From contig JAEEWG010000017.1 of the NCBI GenBank assembly GCA_016287245.1, positions 1-64,000 on the forward strand: a DNA stretch of 64,000 nt, in the 5' to 3' direction. Shown piece by piece: positions 9,672 through 18,534 of the stretch. Each line of letters opens with the position of its first letter. Within the stretch, counting starts at the first letter, position 1. Both the position numbers and the translations under genes were made by a program. Origin of the DNA: Clostridia bacterium (GTDB lineage Bacteria; Bacillota; Clostridia; Saccharofermentanales; Saccharofermentanaceae). The notes below the pieces were generated by a model, which worked only from the letters and a program-made list of their open reading frames with translations, searched no databases and was not told where the DNA came from.

Positions 9672-11105
9672 TCAGAAGTCGAATTTGCCTTCGAAGAATT
9701 CACCGAGTTTTTCGATCGGGAACCGGATGTTGCCCGGCTCGTACTCGACGTTCTTCATGGAATCTCTCTCACGGATCGTGACGCAGTTATCTTCTTCAGA
9801 ATCGAAGTCATAAACGACACAGTACGGAGTACCGATCTCGTCCTGTCTTCTGTAACGCTTACCGATGGACTGTCTGTCATCGAATTCGCACATATACTTC
9901 TTCGAAAGTTCTGCGAAGATCGGCTCGGCCTTCTCACTGAGCTTTGCGGAAAGCGGCAGGATACCGATCTTGATCGGAGCGAGGAACGGATGGAAGTGCA
10001 TGACTGTACGTACATCTTCCTTATCACCGTCGACGATCTTCTCTTCGTCATAAGCGGAGCAGAGGAATGCGAGCGTTACACGGTCTGCACCGAGGGACGG
10101 CTCGATAACGTACGGGATGTACTTCTCGTTCTTGGCCGGATCAAAGTAGGAAAGATCCTGCTTGGAAAATTCCATATGCTGCTTAAGGTCGTAGTCGGTA
10201 CGGTCAGCAACGCCCCAGAGCTCACCCCATTCGCCTTCTTCCTTGAAGGGGAACCAGAACTCAAAGTCCGTGGTCGCATTGGAATAGAAAGCCAGTTCCT
10301 TCGGATCGTGATCTCTTGTTCGAAGCTCATCTTCCTTCAGTCCGAGACCCGTGAGCCAGTTGTAGCAGTACTCTTTCCAGTACTTGAACCATTCGAGGTC
10401 AGTACCCGGCTCGCAGAAGAACTCGAGCTCCATCTGTTCGAACTCACGAGTCCTGAAGATGAAGTTACCCGGTGTGATCTCGTTTCTGAAGCTCTTACCG
10501 ATCTGGCAGATACCGAACGGGATCTTTTTTCTTGCGGAGCGCTGAACGTTTAAGAAGTTAACGAAGATACCCTGAGCGGTCTCCGGACGGAGATAGACCT
10601 CGCTCTTGCTGTCTTCGGTAACACCCATGAATGTCTTAAACATCAGGTTGAATTTTCTTACATCGGTGAAGTTATGGCCGCCGCATGTCGGGCACGGGAT
10701 GTTCTTTTCCTTGATATAAGCGACGAGTTCTTCATCGTTCATACCCTCGACAACAACGTCGGTGATGCCGTTCTCGGCGTTATAATCTTCTACCAGTTTA
10801 TCTGCACGGGCACGTGCCTTGCACTGCTTGCAGTCGATCAGCGGATCTGAAAAACCGCCGACGTGACCGGAAGCTACCCATACCTGCGGGTTCATGAGGA
10901 TCGCGCAGTCAACGCCGACGTTATACGGGCTCTCCTGTACGAATTTCTTCCACCAGGCCGCCTTTACGTTATTCTTGAGCTGGACGCCGAGAGGACCGAA
11001 GTCCCAGGCATTTGCCAGACCACCGTAGATATCGGAACCCGGATATACGAAGCCTCTTGTCTTGGCAAGGGCTACGATCTTTTCCATTGACTTCTTAACA
11101 GGCAT
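9672..11105 (-). CDS. glyS: Glycyl-tRNA synthetase, single-chain dimeric type
   Basis: The 477-residue class II synthetase charges tRNA-Gly. It is the alpha2 type, not the separate alpha and beta subunits of many bacteria. Visible features are the N-terminal [18 protein letters not shown], a zinc-like cysteine set around residues 88-144, class II motif 2 near [19 protein letters not shown], motif 3 near [13 protein letters not shown], and a C-terminal anticodon-binding domain (about 370-460). The start codon overlaps the rpoZ stop by one base (TGATG), so translation is coupled. It ends the yicC-remA-gmk-rpoZ-glyS unit. A 9-bp hairpin at 9644-9666 follows the stop but lacks a clear T-tract. 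Confidence 0.95.
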   Translation of the reverse strand: MPVKKSMEKIVALAKTRGFVYPGSDIYGGLANAWDFGPLGVQLKNNVKAAWWKKFVQESPYNVGVDCAILMNPQVWVASGHVGGFSDPLIDCKQCKARARADKLVEDYNAENGITDVVVEGMNDEELVAYIKEKNIPCPTCGGHNFTDVRKFNLMFKTFMGVTEDSKSEVYLRPETAQGIFVNFLNVQRSARKKIPFGICQIGKSFRNEITPGNFIFRTREFEQMELEFFCEPGTDLEWFKYWKEYCYNWLTGLGLKEDELRTRDHDPKELAFYSNATTDFEFWFPFKEEGEWGELWGVADRTDYDLKQHMEFSKQDLSYFDPAKNEKYIPYVIEPSLGADRVTLAFLCSAYDEEKIVDGDKEDVRTVMHFHPFLAPIKIGILPLSAKLSEKAEPIFAELSKKYMCEFDDRQSIGKRYRRQDEIGTPYCVVYDFDSEEDNCVTIRERDSMKNVEYEPGNIRFPIEKLGEFFEGKFDF

Positions 11106-11548
11106 CAGGACTCCTCCTCTTCCGCATCGGTGGATTCGTCAAGAGCGACGATCTCGTCCTCGGAAGCTTCTGCTTCATCGGCGATCACTTCGGTATCTGC
11201 GCCTTCGGACTCTGCATTCTCGGAATTAGAAGCTTCTTCAGCAGATTCGCCATCGACACCCTCTGCGTCCATACGAGCCTGATTCTCTGCAGCCTCCTTG
11301 GCCAGACGGCGGGCTTCCTCGATCTCCGGACGGAGCGGTACATACGGAGTATGCTGTCCTTCTACACCGACGACCTTATCTGCTGCTACTTCCTTGCAGG
11401 CAAGGGTAACATAGCTCGGTGTCGGGTCGTCTACCATCGGCTGGGCTCCATCTACGAGCTGGCGGGCACGTTTTGCAACGAGCATGCACAGAGAGTAGCG
11501 GCATTCGGCCTTTGGTAACAATTCTTCAACTGACGGATCTACTAACAT
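11105..11548 (-). CDS. rpoZ: RNA polymerase omega subunit with an acidic C-terminal extension
   Basis: This 147-residue protein begins with the omega core: [20 protein letters not shown], then [10 protein letters not shown] and [13 protein letters not shown]. The subunit binds beta-prime and aids RNA polymerase assembly. The ATG at 11548 is chosen because GGAGG lies eight bases upstream; a TTG six bases earlier is less likely. Typical omega is about 70-90 residues. Here residues about 80-147 form a Glu/Asp/Ala/Ser-rich tail that looks disordered. The gene follows gmk with a 96-base gap and overlaps glyS by one base. Neighbourhood gmk-rpoZ is the usual Bacillota order. Confidence 0.88.
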   Translation of the reverse strand: MLVDPSVEELLPKAECRYSLCMLVAKRARQLVDGAQPMVDDPTPSYVTLACKEVAADKVVGVEGQHTPYVPLRPEIEEARRLAKEAAENQARMDAEGVDGESAEEASNSENAESEGADTEVIADEAEASEDEIVALDESTDAEEEES

Positions 11549-11644
11549 TTTCAATTCCTCCCTTTAGTTTCTCCTCAAAAAAGAACTCTCTTTTTTCTTT
11601 CGTCTTCTTATTGCAAGCAGTATCTCTACTGCGTCGCGGCTTCT

Positions 11645-12250
11645 TTATTCAGCGAGCAGCTTTTCAACTGTTTCGCTTCTTCTTTTGAATCGGCCATGCT
11701 CGGCGAGCATAATGGCGGCGATCTCTTCTGCTGCCTGTTCGACCGAGTCGTTCGTGACCACATAATCGAACTTCGGCGCATCGGCGATCTCTTTTTTCGC
11801 CTGGCCCATCCTCTTATCTACGAGTTCCTCTGATTCGGTACCACGACCGGTCAGACGGTTTCTCAGTTCTTTTAAAGAAGGCGGAAGAAGGAAGATCGTT
11901 ACTGTCTCTTCAAACTTCTCCTTCAGCGCCAGACTGCCGGCCACGGTCAGATCCAGAAGGACGTCCTGTCCTTTTCCCGACATCGTGATCAGCGGTGTCA
12001 GCGGAGTGCCGTAGTAATTTCCGACGTACTGGTCGTATTCGATGATCTCGCCTTCGGCGATGAGTCTTTCAAATTCTTCTCTGGTGCGGAAGTAATACTC
12101 CACACCGTCTTTTTCCTCTCCGCGCGGGTCTCTGGAAGTGACGGAGATCGAGTGTCTGCAGTCCGGAAGCATCTCACGGAGTTTGGCGATCACGGTGCCC
12201 TTTCCGACTCCGGAAGGTCCCGAGATGGAAACGATCAGGCCATTACTCAT
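11645..12250 (-). CDS. gmk: Guanylate kinase
   Basis: The 201-residue enzyme phosphorylates GMP (and dGMP) with ATP to GDP. The P-loop is SGPSGVGKGT near residue 10. The GMP-binding segment SVTSRDPRGEEKDGVEYYF and the lid LTGRGTESEELVDKRM are both present. Length matches the family. Its ATG overlaps the remA stop by four bases (ATGA), which means coupled translation. The order yicC-remA-gmk-rpoZ is conserved in Bacillota. Confidence 0.96.
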   Translation of the reverse strand: MSNGLIVSISGPSGVGKGTVIAKLREMLPDCRHSISVTSRDPRGEEKDGVEYYFRTREEFERLIAEGEIIEYDQYVGNYYGTPLTPLITMSGKGQDVLLDLTVAGSLALKEKFEETVTIFLLPPSLKELRNRLTGRGTESEELVDKRMGQAKKEIADAPKFDYVVTNDSVEQAAEEIAAIMLAEHGRFKRRSETVEKLLAE

Positions 12251-12498
12251 TTTTTACCTCCTTCTGCTTTCGAAAGCATTTCGGAGATCTCTTCCGGCGG
12301 GAGTGCCGAAAGAACGATGTGTCCGCTGTCGGTCACGAGGACGGCCTTGCTTTTCTTGCCGGAAGAGCAGTCTACGAGCGCGCCTCTGTCTCTGGCATCC
12401 TGCACCAGTCTTCTGATCGGCGCAGAATCTGCCCCTGCGACACAGACAAGCCTCGTGCTTGAAACCATATTTCCGAATCCGATGTCAATAAACGCCAT
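12247..12498 (-). CDS. remA: RemA-family DNA-binding regulator (DUF370)
   Basis: This 83-residue protein matches the RemA/DUF370 family: MAFIDIGFGNMVSSTRLV, then SAPIRRLVQDARDRG and the basic KSKAVLVTDSGHIVLSAL. In Bacillus subtilis RemA forms an oligomeric DNA-wrapping ring that activates matrix and osmoprotection genes; the role in this organism is inferred. The start has AAGGAAG just upstream. It sits in the normal place between yicC and gmk and overlaps gmk by four bases. Confidence 0.93.
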   Translation of the reverse strand: MAFIDIGFGNMVSSTRLVCVAGADSAPIRRLVQDARDRGALVDCSSGKKSKAVLVTDSGHIVLSALPPEEISEMLSKAEGGKK

Positions 12499-12515
12499 TG
12501 CTTCCTTCTTACCTC

Positions 12516-13403
12516 TTATGCCAGATTCTGGATCTGCTCACGGATCTTCTCGAGTTCCGTCTTCATATCCAGCACGTAGTTCGTGATGGTGATATCGTTG
12601 GCCTTGCTGCCGATGGTATTGACCTCACGGTTCATTTCCTGAAGGATAAAGTCGAGTCTTTTGCCGATGCTGCCAGGTGCCTGAAGTGTCTCGCGGAGCT
12701 GGTTCATGTGGCTGCTCAGACGGGTGAGTTCCTCGTCGATCGCGCACTTGTCGGCGAAGACGGCGACCTCGGCCTCGCGGCGGGTCTCGTCATATACGAG
12801 GTTGGCCTTCTCCTCGAGAAGATCCTCGATCCTCTGCATCAGGCGCTCCTTATACTCCTTCGGCACCATCGGCGCGCGAAGTTTCACGGCTGCATGCATG
12901 CTCTCAAAAGCACTGACTTTCGCAAGAAGATCGGAAACGAGCTTCTCTCCTTCGATGCCGCGCATCTTCAGGATATCTTCGATCGCCTGATCGAGTACCG
13001 GCAGAAGTTCTGCGCCCGCTTCCTCAGGGGTCAGACTGTTGGCACGTGCCACCAGCACATCCGGGATGCGTCCGATCTGATATGCATCCGCATTATCCTC
13101 ACGGCCGGTCAGTTCAGAGATCTTCTTTATCGCTTCCGAATAAGCCTTCGCAAGGCCCTCGTTCATTTCTACTGTGGAATTACCGTCTCCGACGTCCTCG
13201 ATGGTAACAAATACATCGATCTTGCCGCGGATCAGTTTATCGGTGATCTTCTCACGGATCTTCGTCTCGAGAACCGCATACCCTCTGGGCATACGTACAG
13301 ATATATCGCAAAAACGGTTGTTGACTGATTTGATTTCTACCAGATAGCGCCGTGTCGCGTAAGTCGCTTCGGCCCGGCCATAGCCCGTCATGCTTGATGC
13401 CAT
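12516..13403 (-). CDS. YicC/YloC-family endoribonuclease
   Basis: The 295-residue protein begins MASSMTGYGRAEATY, the family hallmark, and ends with LDFILQEMNREVNTIGSKAND plus the DUF1732-like helix KTELEKIREQIQNLA. Known members are manganese-dependent endoribonucleases in RNA turnover; that activity is transferred by homology. The ATG at 13403 is chosen because the family starts here; the open frame runs 20 codons further upstream with no support. It leads the remA-gmk-rpoZ-glyS unit, 17 bases before remA. Confidence 0.9.
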   Translation of the reverse strand: MASSMTGYGRAEATYATRRYLVEIKSVNNRFCDISVRMPRGYAVLETKIREKITDKLIRGKIDVFVTIEDVGDGNSTVEMNEGLAKAYSEAIKKISELTGREDNADAYQIGRIPDVLVARANSLTPEEAGAELLPVLDQAIEDILKMRGIEGEKLVSDLLAKVSAFESMHAAVKLRAPMVPKEYKERLMQRIEDLLEEKANLVYDETRREAEVAVFADKCAIDEELTRLSSHMNQLRETLQAPGSIGKRLDFILQEMNREVNTIGSKANDITITNYVLDMKTELEKIREQIQNLA

Positions 13404-13569
13404 GAAAAAGACCCCGTTTCGTAAAGATATGCGCTCGCATGGCATCATTGCCGCAGGGCGCATTTTTGGTACATAGAATTATATTACAGGGCGCAAAAAA
13501 GCGCAAGTGTCAAAATCACAATTCGTCTTACAGCCGCAGGGGTTACAAGAAATTTTCACCTAAGCATTT

Positions 13570-14331
13570 TCATGTGTTTTCCGGATCTTTTTCCACCAAA
13601 ACCGGATCAAAACGCAAAAAATCGGCCGAGATGAGCCTGTAATCGACCCCGTTTTTCACGCCGTTAAAGGCGTTCTGGTGGGCTCTTCCGTGCAGATGCC
13701 CGTAAAGGCAGATATCGACGCCGAATTCCTCGAGCGCCTTCGTAAATCCGTTCGCATTTCCCGAAACATAGATCGGCGGATAATGAAGCATCGCAATCTT
13801 TCTTGCGGGACGGATGTCCGCCTTCTCCTCGCCCTCGACTTCGCCGGCCTCATAGGCGCGGATCGAATCGAGAAGAGATCTCTGCAGACGCCCGACTTCG
13901 CGGACATAGATCTTCTCGTCTTCCTTTTTGCTTTCGGGATTCTCCGGAAGAAGCCAGCCGCGGGTGCCGGCAATAAGTGTATTCTCCACTACAAAACCCT
14001 TATTCTTCAGGATCTTCATGGAGGTAAGGCCATGTGAGGCCATAAACTCCTCGACCTTTTTCGTGGTGCCCCACCAGTAGTCGTGGTTGCCTTTGCTCAG
14101 GATCTTCGTACCGGGAAGGGATTCGATGAACAGGAGATCCGCAAGAGCTTCTTCCATCGAGATGCCCCAGGAGATATCGCCGGGGATCAGGACCGTATCG
14201 GAAGGAGTGATCTTACTCCTCCAGTTTTCTTCAAGACGGGAAACGTGGTCCTGCCAGGAAGGTCCGAAAACATCCATGGGCTTATCTACCGATAATCCGA
14301 GGTGCAGATCTGCGATGGCAAATATACTCAC
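13570..14331 (-). CDS. Calcineurin-like metallophosphoesterase
   Basis: The 253-residue protein has the metal-binding motifs of the family in order: D-L-H near residue 8-10 (AIADLHLG), GDISW near 51, GNHDYWW near 81, a histidine in MLHYPP near 182, and GHLHGRAH near 216. The substrate is unknown; relatives hydrolyse phosphoesters in the cytoplasm. The start codon is GTG at 14331 with GGAG ten bases upstream. It follows uvrC by 87 bases and may be the last gene of the crh-like-uvrC unit. Confidence 0.85.
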   Translation of the reverse strand: MSIFAIADLHLGLSVDKPMDVFGPSWQDHVSRLEENWRSKITPSDTVLIPGDISWGISMEEALADLLFIESLPGTKILSKGNHDYWWGTTKKVEEFMASHGLTSMKILKNKGFVVENTLIAGTRGWLLPENPESKKEDEKIYVREVGRLQRSLLDSIRAYEAGEVEGEEKADIRPARKIAMLHYPPIYVSGNANGFTKALEEFGVDICLYGHLHGRAHQNAFNGVKNGVDYRLISADFLRFDPVLVEKDPENT

Positions 14332-14418
14332 GGCTTCGTTTCTCCTTCCAGTATTCTTCTGAAATTATCTTACCATACTTACCCGGACAGAAAGCCGGCC
14401 TTCTTTCCAAATGCGGAC

Positions 14419-16287
14419 CTACTCCTGCTGAAAATGCCGGATGATCGCTTCCGCATCCTTTTCCGAAATGCGCTCGGCCTTCATGAGTTCTTCTTTTGAA
14501 GCCTTCGAGATCTCCTTGATGGAGCCGAACTGCTTCATGAGGGCCTTTCGCTTCGCCGTACCAATCCCGGGGATAGTCTCCAGAGAATACGTGAGATTTC
14601 TCTTCTTGCTGAGTTTCCTCTGATATGTGATCGCGAAGCGGTGCACTTCATTCTGGATCGCCGTGACCAGACGGAAAAGGACCATCATGTCCTCATCTTC
14701 TCTGGCATCTTCTGCCAGATCGATGGTCTCGCCGTCAAGCGTCACGAGGCCGTGCGTTCTGTGGCGGCGGTCCTTGACCATGCCGGCCAGCTGGATCTTA
14801 TCCGCAAGGCCCAGTTCTGTAAGGACCTCGTAGATCGCATGCACCTGCCCGAGTCCGCCGTCCGCCAGGATCAGGTCCGGCATCTTCGCGAACTTTTCAT
14901 CGCCCGAACGCGCGAATCTTCTCGTAAGCACTTCTTTCATGGAAGCGTAGTCGTCCTGCCCTTCCACGGTCTTGATCTTAAAAAGCCGGTATGACGCTTT
15001 GTCCGGGCGGCCGTCGGTAAAGACCACCATGCCGCCGCAGCGGTCATCATTTCCAAGGTTACTGATATCGTAAGATTCGATCCTCTCCGGCACGTCCCGG
15101 AGACCCAGTTTTTCAGAAAGGAGCCTCAGCGCCGTTTCCACGCTCTGCTGGGACGTTCCCACGCGCAGGATCCTCCGGCGGAGCGCTTCTTTTGCATTGG
15201 CATTGGCCATCTCGAGAAGCTTCATGCCGTCGCCTCTCTGCGGAACGTGCAGATGCACCTTGTGTCCGGCCATGTCGGAGATCGCCTGCTCCACGGAATC
15301 GTGGTCCTCAAGATCGATCGAAACGAGGATCTCTTTCGGGATCTCCGCTGCCGTCGGATAATACTGCATAAGGAAGGCCAGAAGAAGGCTCTCTTCGGAC
15401 TCCCCTTCGTCCTTGAGGAAATACGTGGACGAGCCGATGATACGCCCGCCGCGCAGTTCGAGTTTTCGAAAGCACATCTCGCCCGCATCGCGGAAGAAAC
15501 CGACCGCATCTCGATCCGATTCTCTGGGAAAAGAAACGTTCTGGCTGGCCATTACTGCGGACAGCGCATTTATGCGGTCGCGATATACAGCGGCGCGCTC
15601 GAAATCGAGGTCTTCGGAAGCCTTTTCCATCTGCGATTGCAGATCGCGAAGGATCCCGTCGTACTTTCCTTCGAAGAACCGGCACATATCCTCCATGACT
15701 TTTCTGTATTCCTCCACGGGAACATCGCCGCGGCACGGGCCGACACAGCGGCCGATGTGATAGTTCAGGCAGGCGCGTTCTTTTCCTATATCTCTGGGAA
15801 GGACTTTCCGGCATGTCTTTGTCGGGAAGATATCGCGAAGGGCCTGAAGGGCGCGGTAAAGATCGCCGCCCAGGTAAGGTCCGTAGTACTTCGCCCCCAC
15901 CATGTTCTTGTCGGGGCGGAATACCTTCATGATGCGCGGATATTCCTCCTGCATCGTGATGCAGACATACGGGAATCCCTTGTCATCACGGAGAAGGATA
16001 TTGTAATGCGGCTGGTATCTTTTGATGAGGTTGCACTCGAGAAGGAGTGCCTCGAGTTCGGATCCCACGACGACATATTCGAAGTCGGCGACGTGGGAGA
16101 TCATGGCGAGGACCTTGGCATTGCCCTGCGGGTTCTTGCCGAAGTAGGAACGGAGACGGTTTCTCAGATTCTTCGCTTTTCCTACATAAATGACAGAATC
16201 CGAGGCGTCCTTCATCAGGTACACTCCCGGATCCGTAGGTACTATATCTAATCTTGCGTCGAATTTGGAAATATCGGCACCACTCAT
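14419..16287 (-). CDS. uvrC: UvrABC system protein C
   Basis: The 622-residue excinuclease subunit makes the two incisions flanking DNA lesions in nucleotide excision repair. The GIY-YIG nuclease domain is at about 15-95 (GVYLMKDAS, VIYVGKAKNLRNRLRSYF). The UVR motif lies near 205-240, the RNase H-like C-terminal nuclease at about 270-540, and helix-hairpin-helix motifs at about 560-620 (LETIPGIGTAKRKALMKQFG). Length is normal. Its ATG overlaps the stop of the upstream HPr-like gene by four bases, so the two are translationally coupled. Confidence 0.96.
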   Translation of the reverse strand: MSGADISKFDARLDIVPTDPGVYLMKDASDSVIYVGKAKNLRNRLRSYFGKNPQGNAKVLAMISHVADFEYVVVGSELEALLLECNLIKRYQPHYNILLRDDKGFPYVCITMQEEYPRIMKVFRPDKNMVGAKYYGPYLGGDLYRALQALRDIFPTKTCRKVLPRDIGKERACLNYHIGRCVGPCRGDVPVEEYRKVMEDMCRFFEGKYDGILRDLQSQMEKASEDLDFERAAVYRDRINALSAVMASQNVSFPRESDRDAVGFFRDAGEMCFRKLELRGGRIIGSSTYFLKDEGESEESLLLAFLMQYYPTAAEIPKEILVSIDLEDHDSVEQAISDMAGHKVHLHVPQRGDGMKLLEMANANAKEALRRRILRVGTSQQSVETALRLLSEKLGLRDVPERIESYDISNLGNDDRCGGMVVFTDGRPDKASYRLFKIKTVEGQDDYASMKEVLTRRFARSGDEKFAKMPDLILADGGLGQVHAIYEVLTELGLADKIQLAGMVKDRRHRTHGLVTLDGETIDLAEDAREDEDMMVLFRLVTAIQNEVHRFAITYQRKLSKKRNLTYSLETIPGIGTAKRKALMKQFGSIKEISKASKEELMKAERISEKDAEAIIRHFQQE

Positions 16288-16547
16288 TGGATCTTCGGAT
16301 CATTAAGATATCCGATCAATGCTTCAATGGCTTCTTCCTGATCTACGCCGTCTGCGGTAACTTCGATCTCTGCATCGTTCTCGATCCCCAGAGACATAAC
16401 GCCGAGAAGACTCTTCGCATTCGCTCGTCTGCCGGATCTGGTGAGATATATGCTGCTCTTAAATGCAGAAGCCTTCTGAATAAGGATCGCAACCGCCTTC
16501 ATCTGGAGCGCTTCGTCGCACTGAAAAGTAACTGTCTGAGAAACCAT
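16284..16547 (-). CDS. Crh-like HPr homologue lacking the active-site histidine
   Basis: The 87-residue protein has the HPr fold signature. At the position of the phosphorylatable His15 it has Gln15 (EALQMKAVAI), and it keeps the regulatory serine at residue 46 (NAKSLLGVMSLGI). This Gln15/Ser46 pair is the hallmark of Bacillus Crh, which cannot carry PTS phosphate but, once phosphorylated on Ser46 by HPr kinase, works with CcpA in catabolite repression. Function here is inferred from that pattern. The ATG at 16547 has GGAGG seven bases upstream; the upstream extension in the same frame is unsupported. A consensus promoter lies about 80 bases upstream. It overlaps uvrC by four bases. Confidence 0.85.
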   Translation of the reverse strand: MVSQTVTFQCDEALQMKAVAILIQKASAFKSSIYLTRSGRRANAKSLLGVMSLGIENDAEIEVTADGVDQEEAIEALIGYLNDPKIQ

Positions 16548-16624
16548 GTTTCTTCCTCCTGAAAGGTTCGTATATTCCTGTTTGCCCAAAGTTGCGCAAA
16601 CTTCCGTTTTTATGCTACAAGCAA

Positions 16625-16653
16625 AGTATATGGACAGTTAAGTTCAATGTCAA
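16625..16653 (-). promoter_or_regulatory. Sigma-A promoter for the crh-like-uvrC operon
   Basis: On the minus strand TTGACA (16648-16653) and TATACT (16625-16630) are separated by exactly 17 bases, close to perfect consensus. It lies about 80 bases before the start of the HPr-like gene. Confidence 0.85.
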
Positions 16654-16733
16654 TCGTTTGCCCGACGCCCGTTCTCAATTTCGTGTTTTTGCGACAAACA
16701 CGCGGTCCTCGGCGGAATTTTCTTGTCAATCTG

Positions 16734-17183
16734 TCAAATAGACAAACAGAAGAGTATCGCGTCATCTTTCGGGGCTTCGTAGTAGTTCTTTCTTCGCCCG
16801 ACTTCGACGAATCCGAAGCTTCTGTAAAGGTGCACGGCCGCCTCATTTTCAGACCGCACTTCCAGGTGGATCTTCCGGATCTTCTGTCCGATCGCAAAGG
16901 ACTTTATCTCTTCAAGGAGCCTTCTTCCTATTCCCTGACGCCTGAACTTTCTTTTTACGGCGATGACGGCGATCTCCGCCTCGTCGAGGACATACTGGAG
17001 CGCATAGTATCCGACCAGTTCCCCGCTTTCCATATCTCTCACCGCGATAAGCGTTCTCACCTGCTCATCCGACGCAAATGCCCACAGAGAATCTACGCTC
17101 CATGGATCCGGAAAAGAAGCGACTTCGATCTCATGGATCTCTTCGAGATCTTCTTTTTTCGCTCGTTCAAAAGTGAGAAGCAT
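16734..17183 (-). CDS. rimI: Ribosomal protein S18 alanine N-acetyltransferase-like GNAT
   Basis: The 149-residue GNAT protein has the acetyl-CoA loop KRKFRRQGIGRRLL (about 80-95) and the C-terminal VRSENEAAVHLYRSFGFVEVG typical of RimI. RimI acetylates the N-terminal alanine of S18 in E. coli; many clostridial members acetylate other N-termini. GGAGAT precedes the ATG at 17183. It sits downstream of tsaE and tsaB, the usual order in Bacillota, which supports the call. Confidence 0.88.
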   Translation of the reverse strand: MLLTFERAKKEDLEEIHEIEVASFPDPWSVDSLWAFASDEQVRTLIAVRDMESGELVGYYALQYVLDEAEIAVIAVKRKFRRQGIGRRLLEEIKSFAIGQKIRKIHLEVRSENEAAVHLYRSFGFVEVGRRKNYYEAPKDDAILFCLSI

Positions 17184-17243
17184 GGTGGATCTCCTTTCTT
17201 TTCATGAGGCGGTCTTCGGCGCCTCAATCGTTCCGTCCTATCT

Positions 17244-18029
17244 TCAGTCGTTCGTGCTGTAGTAGCGGATCGGGATCTCTTTTGTCTCCTTCCCCTGCTC
17301 TGCCGCCGTTCTCTCTGCCTGGGTCTTCGAAAGGTACACTGGCATCAGCGCCGCTGCAGGGTATCTCGAAAGAAGGGCCTCTTTTATCGCCTTATCTTCC
17401 TTTTCGCCGTCAGCAACAGTTGCCGCCAATGCGCTTTTCTCTGCCACAGCGGCTACATTTTCCGGCAGGATCTCATCAAATCCTTCCCGGTATTCCACAT
17501 CTTCATTTTCTTCTTCGAGGAAAAGCTTTGCACCGGTCCCGATCAGCAGGATCTTCTTTCCCGGAAGATCTGTCTTCCGGAAATCGAGGCAGTCTTTTCG
17601 GATGGAACTGATATCGGAAGCCACTTCGGGCAGGACTTTCTCCCCTTTATAGTACGCGGCTCCCCAGGTTCTTTTGTTTCGGCAGTCGATCAGCGGTACG
17701 ATAAGCGCATCTTCTTCCCGAAAAGAAAAAGCCATTGCTTCTAAAGAGGAGACCGGGATGGCCGGTTTTTCCAATACCATCGCCATGGTCTTTACCGCCG
17801 AAACACCGATGCGGATTCCGGTAAAAGATCCGGGGCCGACCGTGCAGGCCAGAGCATCCAGCTCCTCGTAGGTGGAACGGTTCTTTTCCATAAGATCATG
17901 CATCTGGGGCATAAAGGTCTGTGAATGAGTAAGGCCGTCGTTTCTATATCTTTTGTCGATGAGCTTTCCGTCTTCCCAGAGGCACACTGAGCAGGCGCGG
18001 TTAGATGTATCACATGCCAGGATCTTCAA
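17244..18029 (-). CDS. tsaB: tRNA threonylcarbamoyladenosine biosynthesis protein TsaB
   Basis: This 261-residue ASKHA-fold protein partners TsaD in making t6A at position 37 of ANN-decoding tRNAs. The N-terminal ILACDTSNRACSVCLWEDG and the conserved TVGPGSFTGIRIG near residue 70 identify it. It is somewhat longer than the E. coli protein, with a charged C-terminal tail. The start is TTG at 18029, preceded by GGAGGG nine bases upstream; no better ATG aligns with the family N-terminus. It overlaps the end of tsaE by 20 bases. Confidence 0.92.
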   Translation of the reverse strand: MKILACDTSNRACSVCLWEDGKLIDKRYRNDGLTHSQTFMPQMHDLMEKNRSTYEELDALACTVGPGSFTGIRIGVSAVKTMAMVLEKPAIPVSSLEAMAFSFREEDALIVPLIDCRNKRTWGAAYYKGEKVLPEVASDISSIRKDCLDFRKTDLPGKKILLIGTGAKLFLEEENEDVEYREGFDEILPENVAAVAEKSALAATVADGEKEDKAIKEALLSRYPAAALMPVYLSKTQAERTAAEQGKETKEIPIRYYSTND

Positions 18030-18516
18030 AGCGCATGCCCTCCTTTTCCATAGTCTCCTTTACCTTCAAAAACGCTTCGTAGAAGCGGTCCGGGAAGGAT
18101 ATACTGATTTCTCTGGTATTATCGTTTCCCGAGATGGAAAGTGCAATACGATCCTCCGGAAGGGCCTCCTCGATCACTGAGCTCCACTCGATGGCGCAGA
18201 CACCTTCGCGGTCGAAGTATTCGTCCAGTCCCGCGTCATAGAAATCATCGACACAGGAAAGTCGGTAGGTATCAAAGTGAAAAAGCCTCGGGACGCCCTG
18301 CTGGTCGTTATATTCGTTAACGATCGTAAAGGTCGGGCTCGTTACTCTCGAAGAAAGACCCATCCCGCGGGCAAGTCCCCGCGTAAATGCCGTCTTTCCG
18401 GCGCCCAGGTCTCCGTCGAGGGTGATGACATCAAAGGGCGCGGCCACTTTGCCGATCGCCTCGCCGAGTTTTTCGGTCATCTCAACTGATGTACTCACTG
18501 TCTTCCAAACCGTCAT
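18010..18516 (-). CDS. tsaE: tRNA threonylcarbamoyladenosine biosynthesis ATPase TsaE
   Basis: The 168-residue P-loop ATPase drives the TsaBD complex in t6A synthesis. It has the Walker A GDLGAGKTAFTRGLA near residue 36, then the conserved VTSPTFTIVNEY, FHFDTYRL and IEWSSVIEEALPE. Length is normal. It is followed by tsaB (20-base overlap) and rimI, and preceded by an amidohydrolase gene 18 bases upstream. Confidence 0.94.
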   Translation of the reverse strand: MTVWKTVSTSVEMTEKLGEAIGKVAAPFDVITLDGDLGAGKTAFTRGLARGMGLSSRVTSPTFTIVNEYNDQQGVPRLFHFDTYRLSCVDDFYDAGLDEYFDREGVCAIEWSSVIEEALPEDRIALSISGNDNTREISISFPDRFYEAFLKVKETMEKEGMRFEDPGM

Positions 18517-18534
18517 ATGCTCTTCGCCTTCTTC

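Noticed and set aside
16284..16547. Ordinary PTS phosphocarrier HPr
   Set aside because: The phosphorylatable histidine is replaced by glutamine at position 15.
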